Shown: positions 18,201 through 25,397 of the stretch, piece by piece
Layout of the letters: every line of letters starts with the position of its first letter
Numbering within the stretch: the first letter of the stretch is position 1
Source of the DNA: Clostridia bacterium
GTDB lineage: Bacteria > Bacillota > Clostridia > Lutisporales > Lutisporaceae
Length of the DNA: 56,297 nt
Direction: 5' to 3'
Assembly (NCBI GenBank): GCA_017994115.1
Contig: JAGOLK010000006.1
Coordinates: 1-56,297, forward strand
Notes under the pieces: model-generated
What the model was told of the DNA's origin: nothing
Database searches by the model: none
Seen by the model: the letters and a program-made list of their open reading frames with translations, nothing else
Position numbers and translations under genes: made by a program

Positions 18201-18253
18201 CTCAGCAGCTGCCGGGTGCAGGTCAGATGAATCCGGGAGACATAATGCAGTAA
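15206..18253 (+). CDS. Large secreted protein of unknown function
   Basis: This 1015-residue protein belongs to no family I recognise. A signal peptide (RRSIAFVLCFIMIFAQIQPIYA, cleavage near IYA-AQ) is followed by a Pro/Lys/Thr-rich linker of about 90 residues and a central region rich in beta strands. At about residues 450-510 there is a glycine- and hydrophobic-rich stretch (GVILGLEVLG, GAAALAGIGM) that may pack in a membrane or a hydrophobic core. From about residue 560 to 740 the pattern resembles carboxypeptidase-regulatory or other Ig-like beta domains. Near the C terminus a short repeat (LTEQLQPAEDW, TSQLQLEDSW) occurs. No SLH, LPXTG or dockerin signature is visible. AAGGAGG supports the ATG. 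It is followed 72 bases later by another secreted-protein gene, which suggests a joint envelope role. Confidence 0.85.
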   Translation: MKREQSRRSIAFVLCFIMIFAQIQPIYAAQNLPLKPGTKSEDTKALTPKQPIKAPASPDKPDSSEDYTSKEPVPTPNMLPIQTVPDSMPQVQTAPGINLPLEEIFIKPKIQSQEAPATFNVNYKLQDNVVLADNKLGIVLENLKLPEELSTNTQVPGIRNIDKLEKSALVDNSLFASQIPGYEKDKVYFDSVNGVAMKTVEKVKLRKPGAASASNFVSIKRPQLNEVFKDFEIAKQSIKLTKGNVSGYANGVEECTIKREFHPNLELEQSRLEQLKKRKYIAYNGRMLTSMLSGEKEKEEYVPKHLSDPLVEFRFNDVPLAAYDEDGFDVEITLDGYLGIDSITVDAEYEFVGDYYFAVNTGQELNLTVNAEIRGQKDLIVPIFGIDLDAKVARITGGIFLVVGVNGDIEIVTSVTQWAKNRLGVEGSTVVYLPTPPKPICEFYDKGVDVDVSLAGEINMDMRAGVILGLEVLGWECVGAAALAGIGMNCVAQDLIINIDVYFIVDIYATLFGKRIDIYNDICYLYQMQKPNTKGYRIVFNEACAYRDSVWGHIAKWTGPSESEGVKDFKGNLEITFRRTEGEDAGYTKTFPVSSDSKGNFVLTNVKQKGFDMRMGDMIWVSKVNFESLGEAYVTTTFPFNFVTIDYADFFNDEAKGYVSQAKVRKWPSDEYEYITYRGNVEPVVENTNFTKPPFYAPGICDEKGEFTIYYPFRPEHLVSGMISSDGFSVMSWNKVKPDVSFTGKRIVEPIDRKQYTDEDGRPVDQRREIEHFLVINQRGTKKVDTQGHYDSYYSIYSPGSYHYDPISGRPWVPPVTVGSREFNERIVPLPDAKGTSVLSKNYTTEWSWKGSGSSGAVTFSPKGQLQMADDLTEQLQPAEDWTSQLQLEDSWISQAELIPISFTYASEEPKPAEDHFMDIDRMIGLNSIVRQGKVTFYHEGEAIEVYDPEDIGEPAKGRKMEHINNPVAELMINRIWSRINMAKLNTMRQFFQSRQYDAQQLPGAGQMNPGDIMQ

Positions 18254-18325
18254 TGATGCTTTCATACCTGCACGTATCCTTGCTTTCCTACGGTGTGCAA
18301 AAAGCATATAATAAGGAGGAGAAGA

Positions 18326-19036
18326 ATGAAAAAAAGATTATTGGTATTTGCTCTATGTATGGTATTTATACTGGGGGTTGGAGCAGGTGCAGCGGGAGCT
18401 GCCGTAAGAGAAGAGATCACTGCAGCAATTGAATATGAAGTGAAAATAAAGCTGAACGGGAAAGATTTTATTCCAATTAATGTAGACGGCTCCCCTATGT
18501 ATCCCATAAGCTACAAGGGCAGCAATTATCTTCCGGTAAGGGCATTAGCCAACGCTCTTTCAGTTGCCGTGGATTATGATCCTGTCAACAGAGTAATATA
18601 CCTTGGAGAAAAAGACAGGATTCCTCTTGAAGGTAAGGACTATGTAAAAAACTATACAAGTCAGTTCAGTACCGACAAAAACCAGCTAAATGTAAATGGA
18701 AAGCAATATGACTGGGGTATAGTATACACAGGAACAGAAGGTTATTATGAATTCAGCGGTTTTATATATCCTAACGGCAAATATCAAAAATTCGGCGGGG
18801 TGGCCTGCATGAACGATATGGACAACAGTACTGATGAAGTCACAATAAGAATAAGAGAGAAGGACTATGAGGGTAAAGTGCTTAAAGAGCTGGTGGTGCA
18901 TAAGGGTGAATCCATACCCTTCGAAATTGATATTCCCAACATAAAAACCCTTTATATACAGAATCTGGTCTACGATAGAGTTCCAAAATCCACAAACCCA
19001 GATCAAATGCTAATTGCTGAACCTTATTTCAAATAA
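18326..19036 (+). CDS. Secreted protein with copper amine oxidase N-terminal-like domain
   Basis: The protein has 236 residues. A signal peptide (KKRLLVFALCMVFILGVGAGAAGA) is followed by a stalk-type domain of the copper-amine-oxidase-N family. Its typical pattern is IKLNGKDFIPINVDGSPMYPISYKGSNYLPVRALANALS followed by VDYDPVNRVIYLG. This domain is common in secreted clostridial proteins and does not imply amine oxidase activity. The C-terminal ~120 residues form a beta-rich region without a recognised family. The ATG at 18326 sits 7 bases after AAGGAGGAG. The gene is probably in one unit with the 1015-residue protein and ends at a strong terminator. Confidence 0.85.
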   Translation: MKKRLLVFALCMVFILGVGAGAAGAAVREEITAAIEYEVKIKLNGKDFIPINVDGSPMYPISYKGSNYLPVRALANALSVAVDYDPVNRVIYLGEKDRIPLEGKDYVKNYTSQFSTDKNQLNVNGKQYDWGIVYTGTEGYYEFSGFIYPNGKYQKFGGVACMNDMDNSTDEVTIRIREKDYEGKVLKELVVHKGESIPFEIDIPNIKTLYIQNLVYDRVPKSTNPDQMLIAEPYFK

Positions 19037-19048
19037 GCTGCTTTTAAT

Positions 19049-19096
19049 AAAGCCGGACAGTTTATGAAGGAAAACCCTTCAAACTGCCCGGCTTTT
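19049..19096 (+). terminator. Strong rho-independent terminator
   Basis: A long hairpin (AAAGCCGG, CAGTTT and TGAAGG paired with CCTTCA, AAACTG and CCGGCTTT, two mismatches) with an AAAA loop is followed by T residues. It ends the secreted-protein unit. Confidence 0.93.
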
Positions 19097-19113
19097 TCAT
19101 GCTATTATTAAAC

Positions 19114-19142
19114 TTGTCAAAATATGTTGAGCATTATATAAT
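19114..19142 (+). promoter_or_regulatory. Sigma-A-type promoter for mltG
   Basis: TTGTCA (19114-19119) is 17 bases from a perfect TATAAT (19137-19142). The start codon is 97 bases further on, so a leader is expected. Confidence 0.65.
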
Positions 19143-19238
19143 TAATTAGATGTTTTACATTAAACATTTTCATTCATATGTCGTGAAATGATAAATCGTT
19201 TTTAGTGACATATATATTAAAGAAAGAAGTGCTTGCAT

Positions 19239-20261
19239 ATGAGAAAAAAAGCAAGGTTTAGCATTTTAAGGTTTTTGTTGTTCTGCTTACTGATTACCGC
19301 AGCTTCTGCCTATATGTATTATAACAACAGAATGGAGGCAGTAGCCGGAGAAGGGTCTGATTTCAAAGAGATTGTCATACCGAAGGGAAGTACGGTCAGG
19401 TCAATATCTAAAATACTTAAAGATGAAAATATGATAAAGGACAGCTTTGTTTTTGAGCTGTATTGCAAGGTAAATGAAAAATCAGATAAGATAAAGGCAG
19501 GTAAATACCGAATCAGCAATTCAATGGAGGTTCCTGAAATAGTTGAAGTCCTTGTTTCAGGGAAAGCCCTTATTGATACAGTGAGGTTTACAATACCCGA
19601 AGGATATAATCTGGCTCAGATAGTTGATAAAATAAACAGTCTTGGGGTTGTAAGCTCCGAGAGTATAAATGAGGCATTAAAAGCCGGCAGATATGAATAT
19701 GAGTTCATAGAACAAATACCTGACAGGGAAAACAAACTGGAAGGATATTTGTTTCCGGACACATACGAAATATACAGGGATACAACGGCAGAGGCCATTA
19801 TCAAAAAGCTTCTGGGCCGTTTTGACGATGTATTTACGGAGGAATTCAGAAAAAGAGCGGAAGAACTGAATATGAGCATTGATCAAGTGGTTACCCTGGC
19901 ATCAATAATAGAAAGAGAAGCAAAGCTGGATTCGGAAAGAAAGCTTATATCAGGAGTATTTCATAACAGGCTAAAAAAGAAAATGCTGCTTCAAAGCTGC
20001 GCCACCGTTCAATATTTGCTAAAAGAGCCGAAGGAAGAATTGCTTTATGAAGACTTGGAGATTGATTCGCCATATAACACATATAAATACCCGGGTTTGC
20101 CTCCAGGGCCCATCGCATCCCCAGGCCTTGCGGCAATAGAGGCAGCACTGTATCCTGAGAAAACAGACTTTTTATATTTTTTTGCACGGAATGACGGTTC
20201 CCATGTTTTTACAAAGACCTTTGATGAGCATATTAATGCCCAGAATAAATATAGAAAGTAA
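19239..20261 (+). CDS. mltG: Endolytic transglycosylase MltG (YceG-like)
   Basis: This protein of about 340 residues has one N-terminal membrane anchor (FSILRFLLFCLLITAASAY). It then shows a LysM-like region (VIPKGSTVRSISKILK) and the YceG catalytic domain with the EGYNLAQIVDKI, EGYLFPDTYEI and LASIIEREA motifs; the Glu in IIEREA is the catalytic residue. C-terminal SPYNTYKYPGLPPGPIASPG is the family signature. MltG cuts nascent peptidoglycan strands at the membrane. The ATG at 19239 is chosen over an upstream in-frame TTG. In B. subtilis the same gene (yrrL) precedes yrrM-yrrN-yrrO-udk; here that order is kept, but the RNA-rich gap 20262-20891 is inserted. Confidence 0.93.
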   Translation: MRKKARFSILRFLLFCLLITAASAYMYYNNRMEAVAGEGSDFKEIVIPKGSTVRSISKILKDENMIKDSFVFELYCKVNEKSDKIKAGKYRISNSMEVPEIVEVLVSGKALIDTVRFTIPEGYNLAQIVDKINSLGVVSSESINEALKAGRYEYEFIEQIPDRENKLEGYLFPDTYEIYRDTTAEAIIKKLLGRFDDVFTEEFRKRAEELNMSIDQVVTLASIIEREAKLDSERKLISGVFHNRLKKKMLLQSCATVQYLLKEPKEELLYEDLEIDSPYNTYKYPGLPPGPIASPGLAAIEAALYPEKTDFLYFFARNDGSHVFTKTFDEHINAQNKYRK

Positions 20262-20300
20262 TCCAAAAACTACATCAGAAGAATGATGCGGCATAACTAT

Positions 20301-20553
20301 AAGTTTGCAGTCATACTCCCAGAGCAAAAGCCTTGTATACCGACTCGTACGATATTAGCTTTGGACAGAATCAGAGCTTGATACTTGTATAATCCTGACG
20401 CACATAAACCCAACCTCCTGTTGGTATGTGCTGGATTTACCTCACGTAAATCCCACGGATTTTACTGCGCATCTTCACTCGATTCTGTTGCCCAAAGCCA
20501 ATAAGTGCTCGCTGTTATACAAGGCTAGTACTCTGTAGGATGACTGCAAACTT
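20301..20553. ncRNA. Candidate structured RNA A: 253-nt rod with 14-bp terminal arms and a central bubble
   Basis: Perfect terminal arms (AAGTTTGCAGTCAT at 20301-20314 and its complement at 20540-20553) enclose further nested pairings. These are AGCCTTGTATA (20329-20339) with 20516-20526, a 15x14-nt bubble, TTAGCTTTGG (20355-20364) with 20492-20501 (one mismatch), and ACAGAATC (20365-20372) with 20481-20488. The apex holds GCACATA/TATGTGC plus CCAAC/GTTGG (20400-20431), and a GGATTTAC/GTAAATCC hairpin (20433-20453) whose 3' arm could pair instead with 20457-20465. The rod-with-bubble layout recalls 6S RNA, but the segment is longer than usual and no family is recognised. The strand is undecided. 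No terminal target duplication is seen, so a mobile element is unlikely. Confidence 0.4.
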
Positions 20554-20678
20554 CAGATACAACGTACACGGATTATGATTTTGACAGGGCTACGGATATG
20601 CCTTGCTATACTATACAAGCTCTTGCTTGGTTATGCAACCTTTAGAATACTGCCTTATATATAAAGGATATGCAAATA

Positions 20679-20836
20679 CCGACGTGGGGAAGCTATATTC
20701 GACGAAACCTTCCACCTGACCTCGGAACGGGAATACCTCCATGCAAAATAACCAGACGGGCCCGCAGAGATGGGACCCCCGCCAGTGATTTTGCTGGCTT
20801 TGGAAGGTAAGGAGAACATACTTCCCCTACAGTCGG
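20679..20836 (+). ncRNA. Candidate structured RNA B: 6S-like rod RNA upstream of trmR
   Basis: A closing stem of about 14 bp with two single-base bulges (20679-20692 with 20821-20836) is followed by a large bubble of 14 and 12 nt and an 8-bp perfect helix (ACCTTCCA at 20707-20714 with TGGAAGGT at 20801-20808). A G+C-rich apical region contains a GCCAG/CTGGC hairpin (20781-20798). This closing stem, central bubble and terminal arm layout and the size (~160 nt) fit 6S RNA, which binds sigma-A RNA polymerase. I could not match conserved 6S nucleotides from memory, so the family is inferred from shape only. TTGACA at 20581 with a TGnTATACT at 20604-20612 (20-base spacing) is a possible promoter. 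Confidence 0.4.
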
Positions 20837-20891
20837 AGTAATTTACAAACCCTTGATTTTATGTCTCATTCTTCAATTACGAGGTGATACC

Positions 20892-21557
20892 GTGACAAAT
20901 ATCAGCCATGATTATATCGACAGCTTCCTGCTTGGCATGATACCCGAGCGAAGCGGAATACTAAAGGAAATGGAAGAGTATGCAAGGGAGAACCATGTGC
21001 CCATTATTACTCCCGATATTGCTAGCCTGCTGGCAGTGCTTATAAAGACTTCAAAAGTGAAGTCCATACTGGAAATAGGTACGGCTATAGGCTATTCCGC
21101 CATACATATGGGGCTGTGTGCCGGTAAAGATTTTTCTATAACTACAATTGAAAGAAATGAAGAATATGCTGCATTGGCAGCAGATTTTATTAGGAAGGCC
21201 GGCATGGAAGATAATATAAGGATAATAACCGGAGCTGCGGAAGAAATATTAAAAGATATTCCCGGCAGCTTTGACATGATATTTGTTGATGCGGCAAAAG
21301 GGCAGTATATGGATTTTATGAAAAAAAGCATCGGCAAGCTCAGGATTGGCGGCCTGTTTATATGTGACAACGTGCTTTTCAGGGGAATGGTGGCTGAAAG
21401 AAGCTTGCTGATAAGAAGGAAAATCACTATTGTAAAAAGGCTCAAGAAGTTTCTGAGCTTTATTACTTCCTGTGAGAGCCTGGAGACTGTTATTATTCCC
21501 ATGGGTGACGGTATATCCGTATGCTGCAAGCTTAAGGAGGTTGAGTTCATTGAATAA
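20892..21557 (+). CDS. trmR: SAM-dependent O-methyltransferase, TrmR-like (tRNA 5-hydroxyuridine methyltransferase)
   Basis: This 221-residue class I methyltransferase of the O-methyltransferase-3 family has the SAM-binding motif ILEIGTAIGYSAIHMG, then ITTIERNEEYA (acidic ribose contact), FDMIFVDAAKGQY and ICDNVLF with metal-binding D/DN residues. In B. subtilis the orthologous neighbour of mltG and udk (YrrM/TrmR) methylates 5-hydroxyuridine at wobble U34 of tRNAs. The next gene here encodes a U32 protein that makes that hydroxyuridine, which supports this role. The GTG at 20892 is chosen because GAGGTG lies 5 bases upstream; upstream in-frame starts lack a ribosome site. The gene overlaps the next one by 8 bases. 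Confidence 0.85.
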   Translation: MTNISHDYIDSFLLGMIPERSGILKEMEEYARENHVPIITPDIASLLAVLIKTSKVKSILEIGTAIGYSAIHMGLCAGKDFSITTIERNEEYAALAADFIRKAGMEDNIRIITGAAEEILKDIPGSFDMIFVDAAKGQYMDFMKKSIGKLRIGGLFICDNVLFRGMVAERSLLIRRKITIVKRLKKFLSFITSCESLETVIIPMGDGISVCCKLKEVEFIE

Positions 21558-22785
21558 ACCGGAAATACTTGCTCCGGCGGGAAACCTGGAAAAATTAAAA
21601 ATGGCGATTATTTACGGTGCGGATGCGGTTTATATCGGCGGTGAAAAATATGGCCTCAGAGCCGCTGCGGGAAATTTCTCCCTTGATGAAATCAAAGAGG
21701 GTGCAAAGTACGCTCATGATAATGGCAAAAAAATATATGTAACCGTAAATATAATACCCCACAATGAAGATTTGGAAGGGTTGGAGGAATATATTACCGG
21801 TCTGGGAGATGCGGGAGCCGATGCACTTATCGTATCTGACCCCAGTGTAATAATGACAGCCAGGGAAGTATTGCCTGATATGCAGCTGCATTTAAGCACA
21901 CAAGCCAGTAATACGAATTATAAAAGCGCAAGGTTCTGGCATAGTCAGGGAATAAAAAGAATCGTTCTGGCAAGGGAATTGAGCTTTGAAGAGATAAGAG
22001 AAACCATAGAAAAGTCTCCCAAAAGCCTGGAATATGAAGTATTTGTACATGGAGCAATGTGCATTTCCTACTCGGGAAGGTGTTTGCTCAGCAATTACAT
22101 GACGGGGAGAGATGCAAACAGGGGCGAATGTGCACAGCCTTGCAGGTACAAGTACTATCTTATGGAAGAGAAACGTCCCGGCCAGTATATGCCGGTTGAT
22201 GAAGACGAAAGAGGAACTTACATATTCAATTCAAGAGATTTATGCATGATAGAGTACATCCCGGAATTGGTGGAATCAGGAGTAAAGAGCCTGAAAATTG
22301 AGGGGCGGATGAAAAGCTCATATTATGTGGCATCTGTAGTAAGAGCGTACAGAATGGCCCTGGACAGCTATTTTTCGGATCCCGGGAACTATGAATTCAG
22401 GAAAGAATGGTTGGACGAGTTGTCAAAGGCCAGTCACAGGGAATTCGGTACAGGATTTTTTTTCGGCAAGCCTGATTCACGCGGACAGATTTATGAATCC
22501 AGCGCATATGTTAGAGACTATGCTTTTGTAGGTTTGGTATTGGATTATGACAGCAAGACAGGCATCGCAACGGTAGAGCAGAGGAATAAAATGTTCCTGG
22601 GAGATGAGATTGAGGTAATAGGGCCCCGAAGAGAGATGTTTACTCAAAAAATTGAGAAGATGTGGAATGATGAGGGAGTTGAAATACCAGACGCTCCGCA
22701 CCCGCAGCAGATTGTAACCATGAAAATGGCGAAGCCTGTCGAAAGGCATGATATATTGAGAAGGGAGAGGAAAGACGGTGAGTGA
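21550..22785 (+). CDS. trhP: U32 family protein, TrhP-like tRNA hydroxylation enzyme
   Basis: This 411-residue peptidase-U32-family protein starts with [28 protein letters not shown]. It has the family signature [40 protein letters not shown] with conserved cysteines, and a C-terminal beta domain. Although named peptidases, YrrN/YrrO (TrhP) proteins carry out prephenate-dependent hydroxylation of tRNA U34, upstream of TrmR. B. subtilis has two subunit genes here; only one is present in this window. The TTG at 21550 has AAGGAGG 9 bases upstream inside trmR, giving an 8-base overlap and probable coupling. It overlaps udk by 8 bases at its 3' end. Confidence 0.85.
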   Translation: MNKPEILAPAGNLEKLKMAIIYGADAVYIGGEKYGLRAAAGNFSLDEIKEGAKYAHDNGKKIYVTVNIIPHNEDLEGLEEYITGLGDAGADALIVSDPSVIMTAREVLPDMQLHLSTQASNTNYKSARFWHSQGIKRIVLARELSFEEIRETIEKSPKSLEYEVFVHGAMCISYSGRCLLSNYMTGRDANRGECAQPCRYKYYLMEEKRPGQYMPVDEDERGTYIFNSRDLCMIEYIPELVESGVKSLKIEGRMKSSYYVASVVRAYRMALDSYFSDPGNYEFRKEWLDELSKASHREFGTGFFFGKPDSRGQIYESSAYVRDYAFVGLVLDYDSKTGIATVEQRNKMFLGDEIEVIGPRREMFTQKIEKMWNDEGVEIPDAPHPQQIVTMKMAKPVERHDILRRERKDGE

Positions 22786-23419
22786 GGAAAAGCATAGAAA
22801 GCCGCTTGTAATCGGAATAGCAGGGGGAACCGGGTCAGGTAAGAGCACGGTTTCAAAGGCTATTAAAGAAAGCATACCGGGGAAAAAAGTAGTCATTATC
22901 GAACAGGATTGCTATTACAAGGACCAAAGCCATCTGCCGGCAGAGGAACGAGTGAAAGTGAACTATGATCATCCCCTTGCCTTTGATAATGAACTGCTGA
23001 TTGATCATATGTTAAAGCTGATAAGCGGACAAGCTATTGAAAAGCCTCAGTATGATTTTACCGTGCATAACAGGAAAAAGCATACATTGAGAGTTGAGCC
23101 CAAAGATGTAATACTTCTGGAAGGCATTCTTATTCTGGATTCTCCAAGACTCAGAGAGTTAATGGATATTAAGATTTTTGTAGATACTGATGCTGATGTC
23201 AGGGTTATTAGAAGAATAGTCAGAGATATGAGGGAAAGGGGCAGATCTCTTGAGTCAGTGATTACCCAATACCTGAATGTCGTAAAGCCTGCCCACAATG
23301 AGTTCTGTGAGCCTACAAAAAGATACGCAGACATAATTATCCCCGAAGGGGGCTACAATAAGGTGGCAGTTGATATAATGGTTACAAAGATAAAATCGAT
23401 TATTGACCGGCAGCAGTGA
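22778..23419 (+). CDS. udk: Uridine/cytidine kinase
   Basis: This 213-residue P-loop kinase phosphorylates uridine and cytidine in pyrimidine salvage. The P-loop [12 protein letters not shown] spans residues 13-24. QDCYYKD, the NYDHPLAFD acidic/base-binding segment, YDFTVHNRK, the ILLEGILIL Walker-B-like strand and [12 protein letters not shown] lid complete the family pattern. A GTG start at 22778 overlaps the trhP-like gene by 8 bases and has GGAGAGGAAAG upstream. The order mltG-trmR-trhP-udk matches B. subtilis. A G+C-rich hairpin follows directly (23437-23480). Confidence 0.93.
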   Translation: MSEEKHRKPLVIGIAGGTGSGKSTVSKAIKESIPGKKVVIIEQDCYYKDQSHLPAEERVKVNYDHPLAFDNELLIDHMLKLISGQAIEKPQYDFTVHNRKKHTLRVEPKDVILLEGILILDSPRLRELMDIKIFVDTDADVRVIRRIVRDMRERGRSLESVITQYLNVVKPAHNEFCEPTKRYADIIIPEGGYNKVAVDIMVTKIKSIIDRQQ

Positions 23420-23436
23420 TTCAAGCTGAAGTGAAT

Positions 23437-23480
23437 AACCTCCCACAATCTGACAATACTAAGAGTGAGGGAGGTTTTGT
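23437..23480 (+). promoter_or_regulatory. Hairpin that pairs with the PBP ribosome binding site / possible terminator
   Basis: AACCTCCC (23437-23444) is fully complementary to GGGAGGTT (23469-23476). The latter is the Shine-Dalgarno of the PBP gene and is followed by TTGTT. The structure can act as a weak terminator after udk, a translational lid on the PBP message, or both. Confidence 0.6.
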
Positions 23481-23481
23481 T

Positions 23482-25257
23482 ATGACCGGAATTATGAAGT
23501 TCTTCAGGAAAAAAGCTGTACCGGACAGCAAGAAGGCAGGGGAAAACAGGAATATGGAGCTTCTTACACTGCCCGGTACAAGGCTTTACAGAAAAAACAA
23601 CTATATACTTATTCATAAGAAAAGACTTCAGATAATAGGTCTTTTATTTATTGCTGCATATGGGCTTCTCCTGTGCAGGCTTTTCTACATCCAGGTATAT
23701 ATGGGTAAACACTACAGTGAGAGGGTTGTGCGGCAAAGGATGGTTCATATACCCATTTCCTCAAACAGGGGTATAATTTATGACAGGAATATGATACCTA
23801 TTACTGACAGAGAAGCCAGGAAAGTGGTTATTGCATATCCGGATTACGTATATGATAAGAAAACGGCTATTGAGACCATTTCCAAAGCGTGCGGCATTCA
23901 GAGGGAAGACGTTGAAAAAAAGATGGATTCGGCAGATACGGCGGAATTCATATGTGAAACAGAGCAGAATGAGTATTTATCCTTGATTGAAAGCGGCAGG
24001 ATACGCGGTGTCATTGCCGTGGAAAAAAGACTGAGATACGCTGATGACAATATCGCAAGGCATGTAGTAGGATACATAGGGAAAACGGACAAAACAGGCC
24101 AAATGGGTATTGAAAAGAGTATGAACAGTTACCTGGAAAGCAGAGGCAGCGACAGTATCGCAGCTGTAGTAGACAGCGGAAAGAATATCATACGGGGGCT
24201 GGGCTTCAGGAAGGTTGAGGCGGCAGGAGACGGTGTAAGCTACAGCTTGAAGCTTACCCTTGACTATCATATTCAGAACATAATAGAAACCGCAATGGAA
24301 AAAAACGGCGTTGAAGGCTCAATAGTGGTAATGGACGTAAAAAGTGGCGATATACTGGGCATGGCAAGCAAACCTGATTTTGATCAGGGCAACGTGGACA
24401 AATACTTGAAAAGCAGCGGAAACGAACTGATAAATAAATCGATTTGGCAATTTGACCTTGGTTCAATATTTAAGACCGTGGTGGCTGCAGCTGCCATTGA
24501 AGGAGGATATGTGAACCCGGAAAACAGGTACAAATGCCAGGGCTATGCAGATGTGGGCAGCAGCAGGATAAAATGCTCCACCTACAAAACCCATGAAGAC
24601 AGAGAGATTAACATGAAGGAAGCTTTTGCCCTGTCCTGCAACAGCACTTTTATACAGATAGGTACAGCCACAGGGGCTGAAAATATACTGGAAATGGCCG
24701 GAAGGCTGGGCCTTGGGCAAAAACTATGCTTTACCATTCCGGAAGAAAAGGCAGGTTACATACCATCTGCCCAAGAGGACGGCATAGGGAATATATCCAT
24801 AGGACAAGGGAAGATACAGGTTACGCCCCTGCAGGTAACATGTATGATGGCTGCCATAGCAAATAACGGCATCAGGAACGATCCTCAGATGGTAGACTCA
24901 CTTATTACGGAAAAGGGCTTGACAGTCAAAAAGCTTGAAAGGTCAAGGCCCCAGATTGTGCTTAATCCCATAACCTCAAAGCTGTTGAAGGATATGCTCC
25001 ATGAAGTCACAGTCACAGGCACGGGAAAGCAGGCAAATATGGATGAATACGGAGGCTGCTGCGGCAAGACCAGCTCAGCCCAGACGGGGATAAATGAAGG
25101 AGAGGTTGTTCACGGCTGGTTTGCAGGCTTTGTTCCCTATGAAAAGCCAAAGTATGCCATAACGGTATTCATATATAACGGGCAGTCGGGGGGCGGTGCG
25201 GCAGCTCCGTTATTTAAGGAGGTAGCTTCCCAAATATTGACAACAGTTAAAAGATAG
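23482..25257 (+). CDS. Class B penicillin-binding protein (peptidoglycan D,D-transpeptidase)
   Basis: This protein of about 591 residues has one N-terminal membrane segment (LQIIGLLFIAAYGLLLCRLFYIQVY). A PBP dimerisation domain (SSNRGIIYDRNMIPI) is followed by a transpeptidase domain with SxxK S328-IFK and SxN S385-CN. The third motif reads K529-TS instead of KTG (CGKTSSAQTG). There is no PASTA domain. The family includes FtsI and SpoVD; placement before sigK suggests, but does not prove, a sporulation or septal role. The ATG at 23482 has GGGAGG 8 bases upstream. A GTG at 23416, overlapping the udk stop, would add 22 residues but has no good ribosome site. Confidence 0.88.
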   Translation: MTGIMKFFRKKAVPDSKKAGENRNMELLTLPGTRLYRKNNYILIHKKRLQIIGLLFIAAYGLLLCRLFYIQVYMGKHYSERVVRQRMVHIPISSNRGIIYDRNMIPITDREARKVVIAYPDYVYDKKTAIETISKACGIQREDVEKKMDSADTAEFICETEQNEYLSLIESGRIRGVIAVEKRLRYADDNIARHVVGYIGKTDKTGQMGIEKSMNSYLESRGSDSIAAVVDSGKNIIRGLGFRKVEAAGDGVSYSLKLTLDYHIQNIIETAMEKNGVEGSIVVMDVKSGDILGMASKPDFDQGNVDKYLKSSGNELINKSIWQFDLGSIFKTVVAAAAIEGGYVNPENRYKCQGYADVGSSRIKCSTYKTHEDREINMKEAFALSCNSTFIQIGTATGAENILEMAGRLGLGQKLCFTIPEEKAGYIPSAQEDGIGNISIGQGKIQVTPLQVTCMMAAIANNGIRNDPQMVDSLITEKGLTVKKLERSRPQIVLNPITSKLLKDMLHEVTVTGTGKQANMDEYGGCCGKTSSAQTGINEGEVVHGWFAGFVPYEKPKYAITVFIYNGQSGGGAAAPLFKEVASQILTTVKR

Positions 25258-25294
25258 ATTCACATAAAATTTTTTATGTTATGTATATATACAG

Positions 25295-25323
25295 GCACAC
25301 ATTCGGAATGTAAATCATATAAT
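25295..25323 (+). promoter_or_regulatory. Candidate sporulation (sigma-E/K-type) promoter of sigK
   Basis: CATATAAT (25316-25323) differs by one base from the sigma-E -10 CATACAAT. GCACACA (25295-25301) lies 14 bases upstream, a weaker -35 match. sigK is driven by sigma-E and then sigma-K in known spore formers. Confidence 0.4.
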
Positions 25324-25397
25324 TTCAATAGGCGAAGTTTTCCATTGTATAAACCTTGTACGTGGCAGACTTCTTTAAAATTCGGAGGTGTGCTTCT

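Noticed and set aside
20301-20553. Miniature inverted-repeat transposable element
   Set aside because: The ends are inverted repeats, but the flanks show no target-site duplication and nested internal pairing is more typical of a structured RNA. Copy number in the genome was not testable.
20262-20891. OLE RNA, T-box, SRP RNA, RNase P RNA or tmRNA in the long gap
   Set aside because: I looked for their conserved motifs (for example the T-box GGTGGNACCGCG, the P RNA GAGGAAAGTC) and found none. OLE usually lies near ispA/dxs, where this window has no gap.
23416-23481. GTG start for the PBP overlapping the udk stop
   Set aside because: It has no ribosome site, and the added 22 residues run through the hairpin. 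The ATG at 23482 has GGGAGG at proper spacing.
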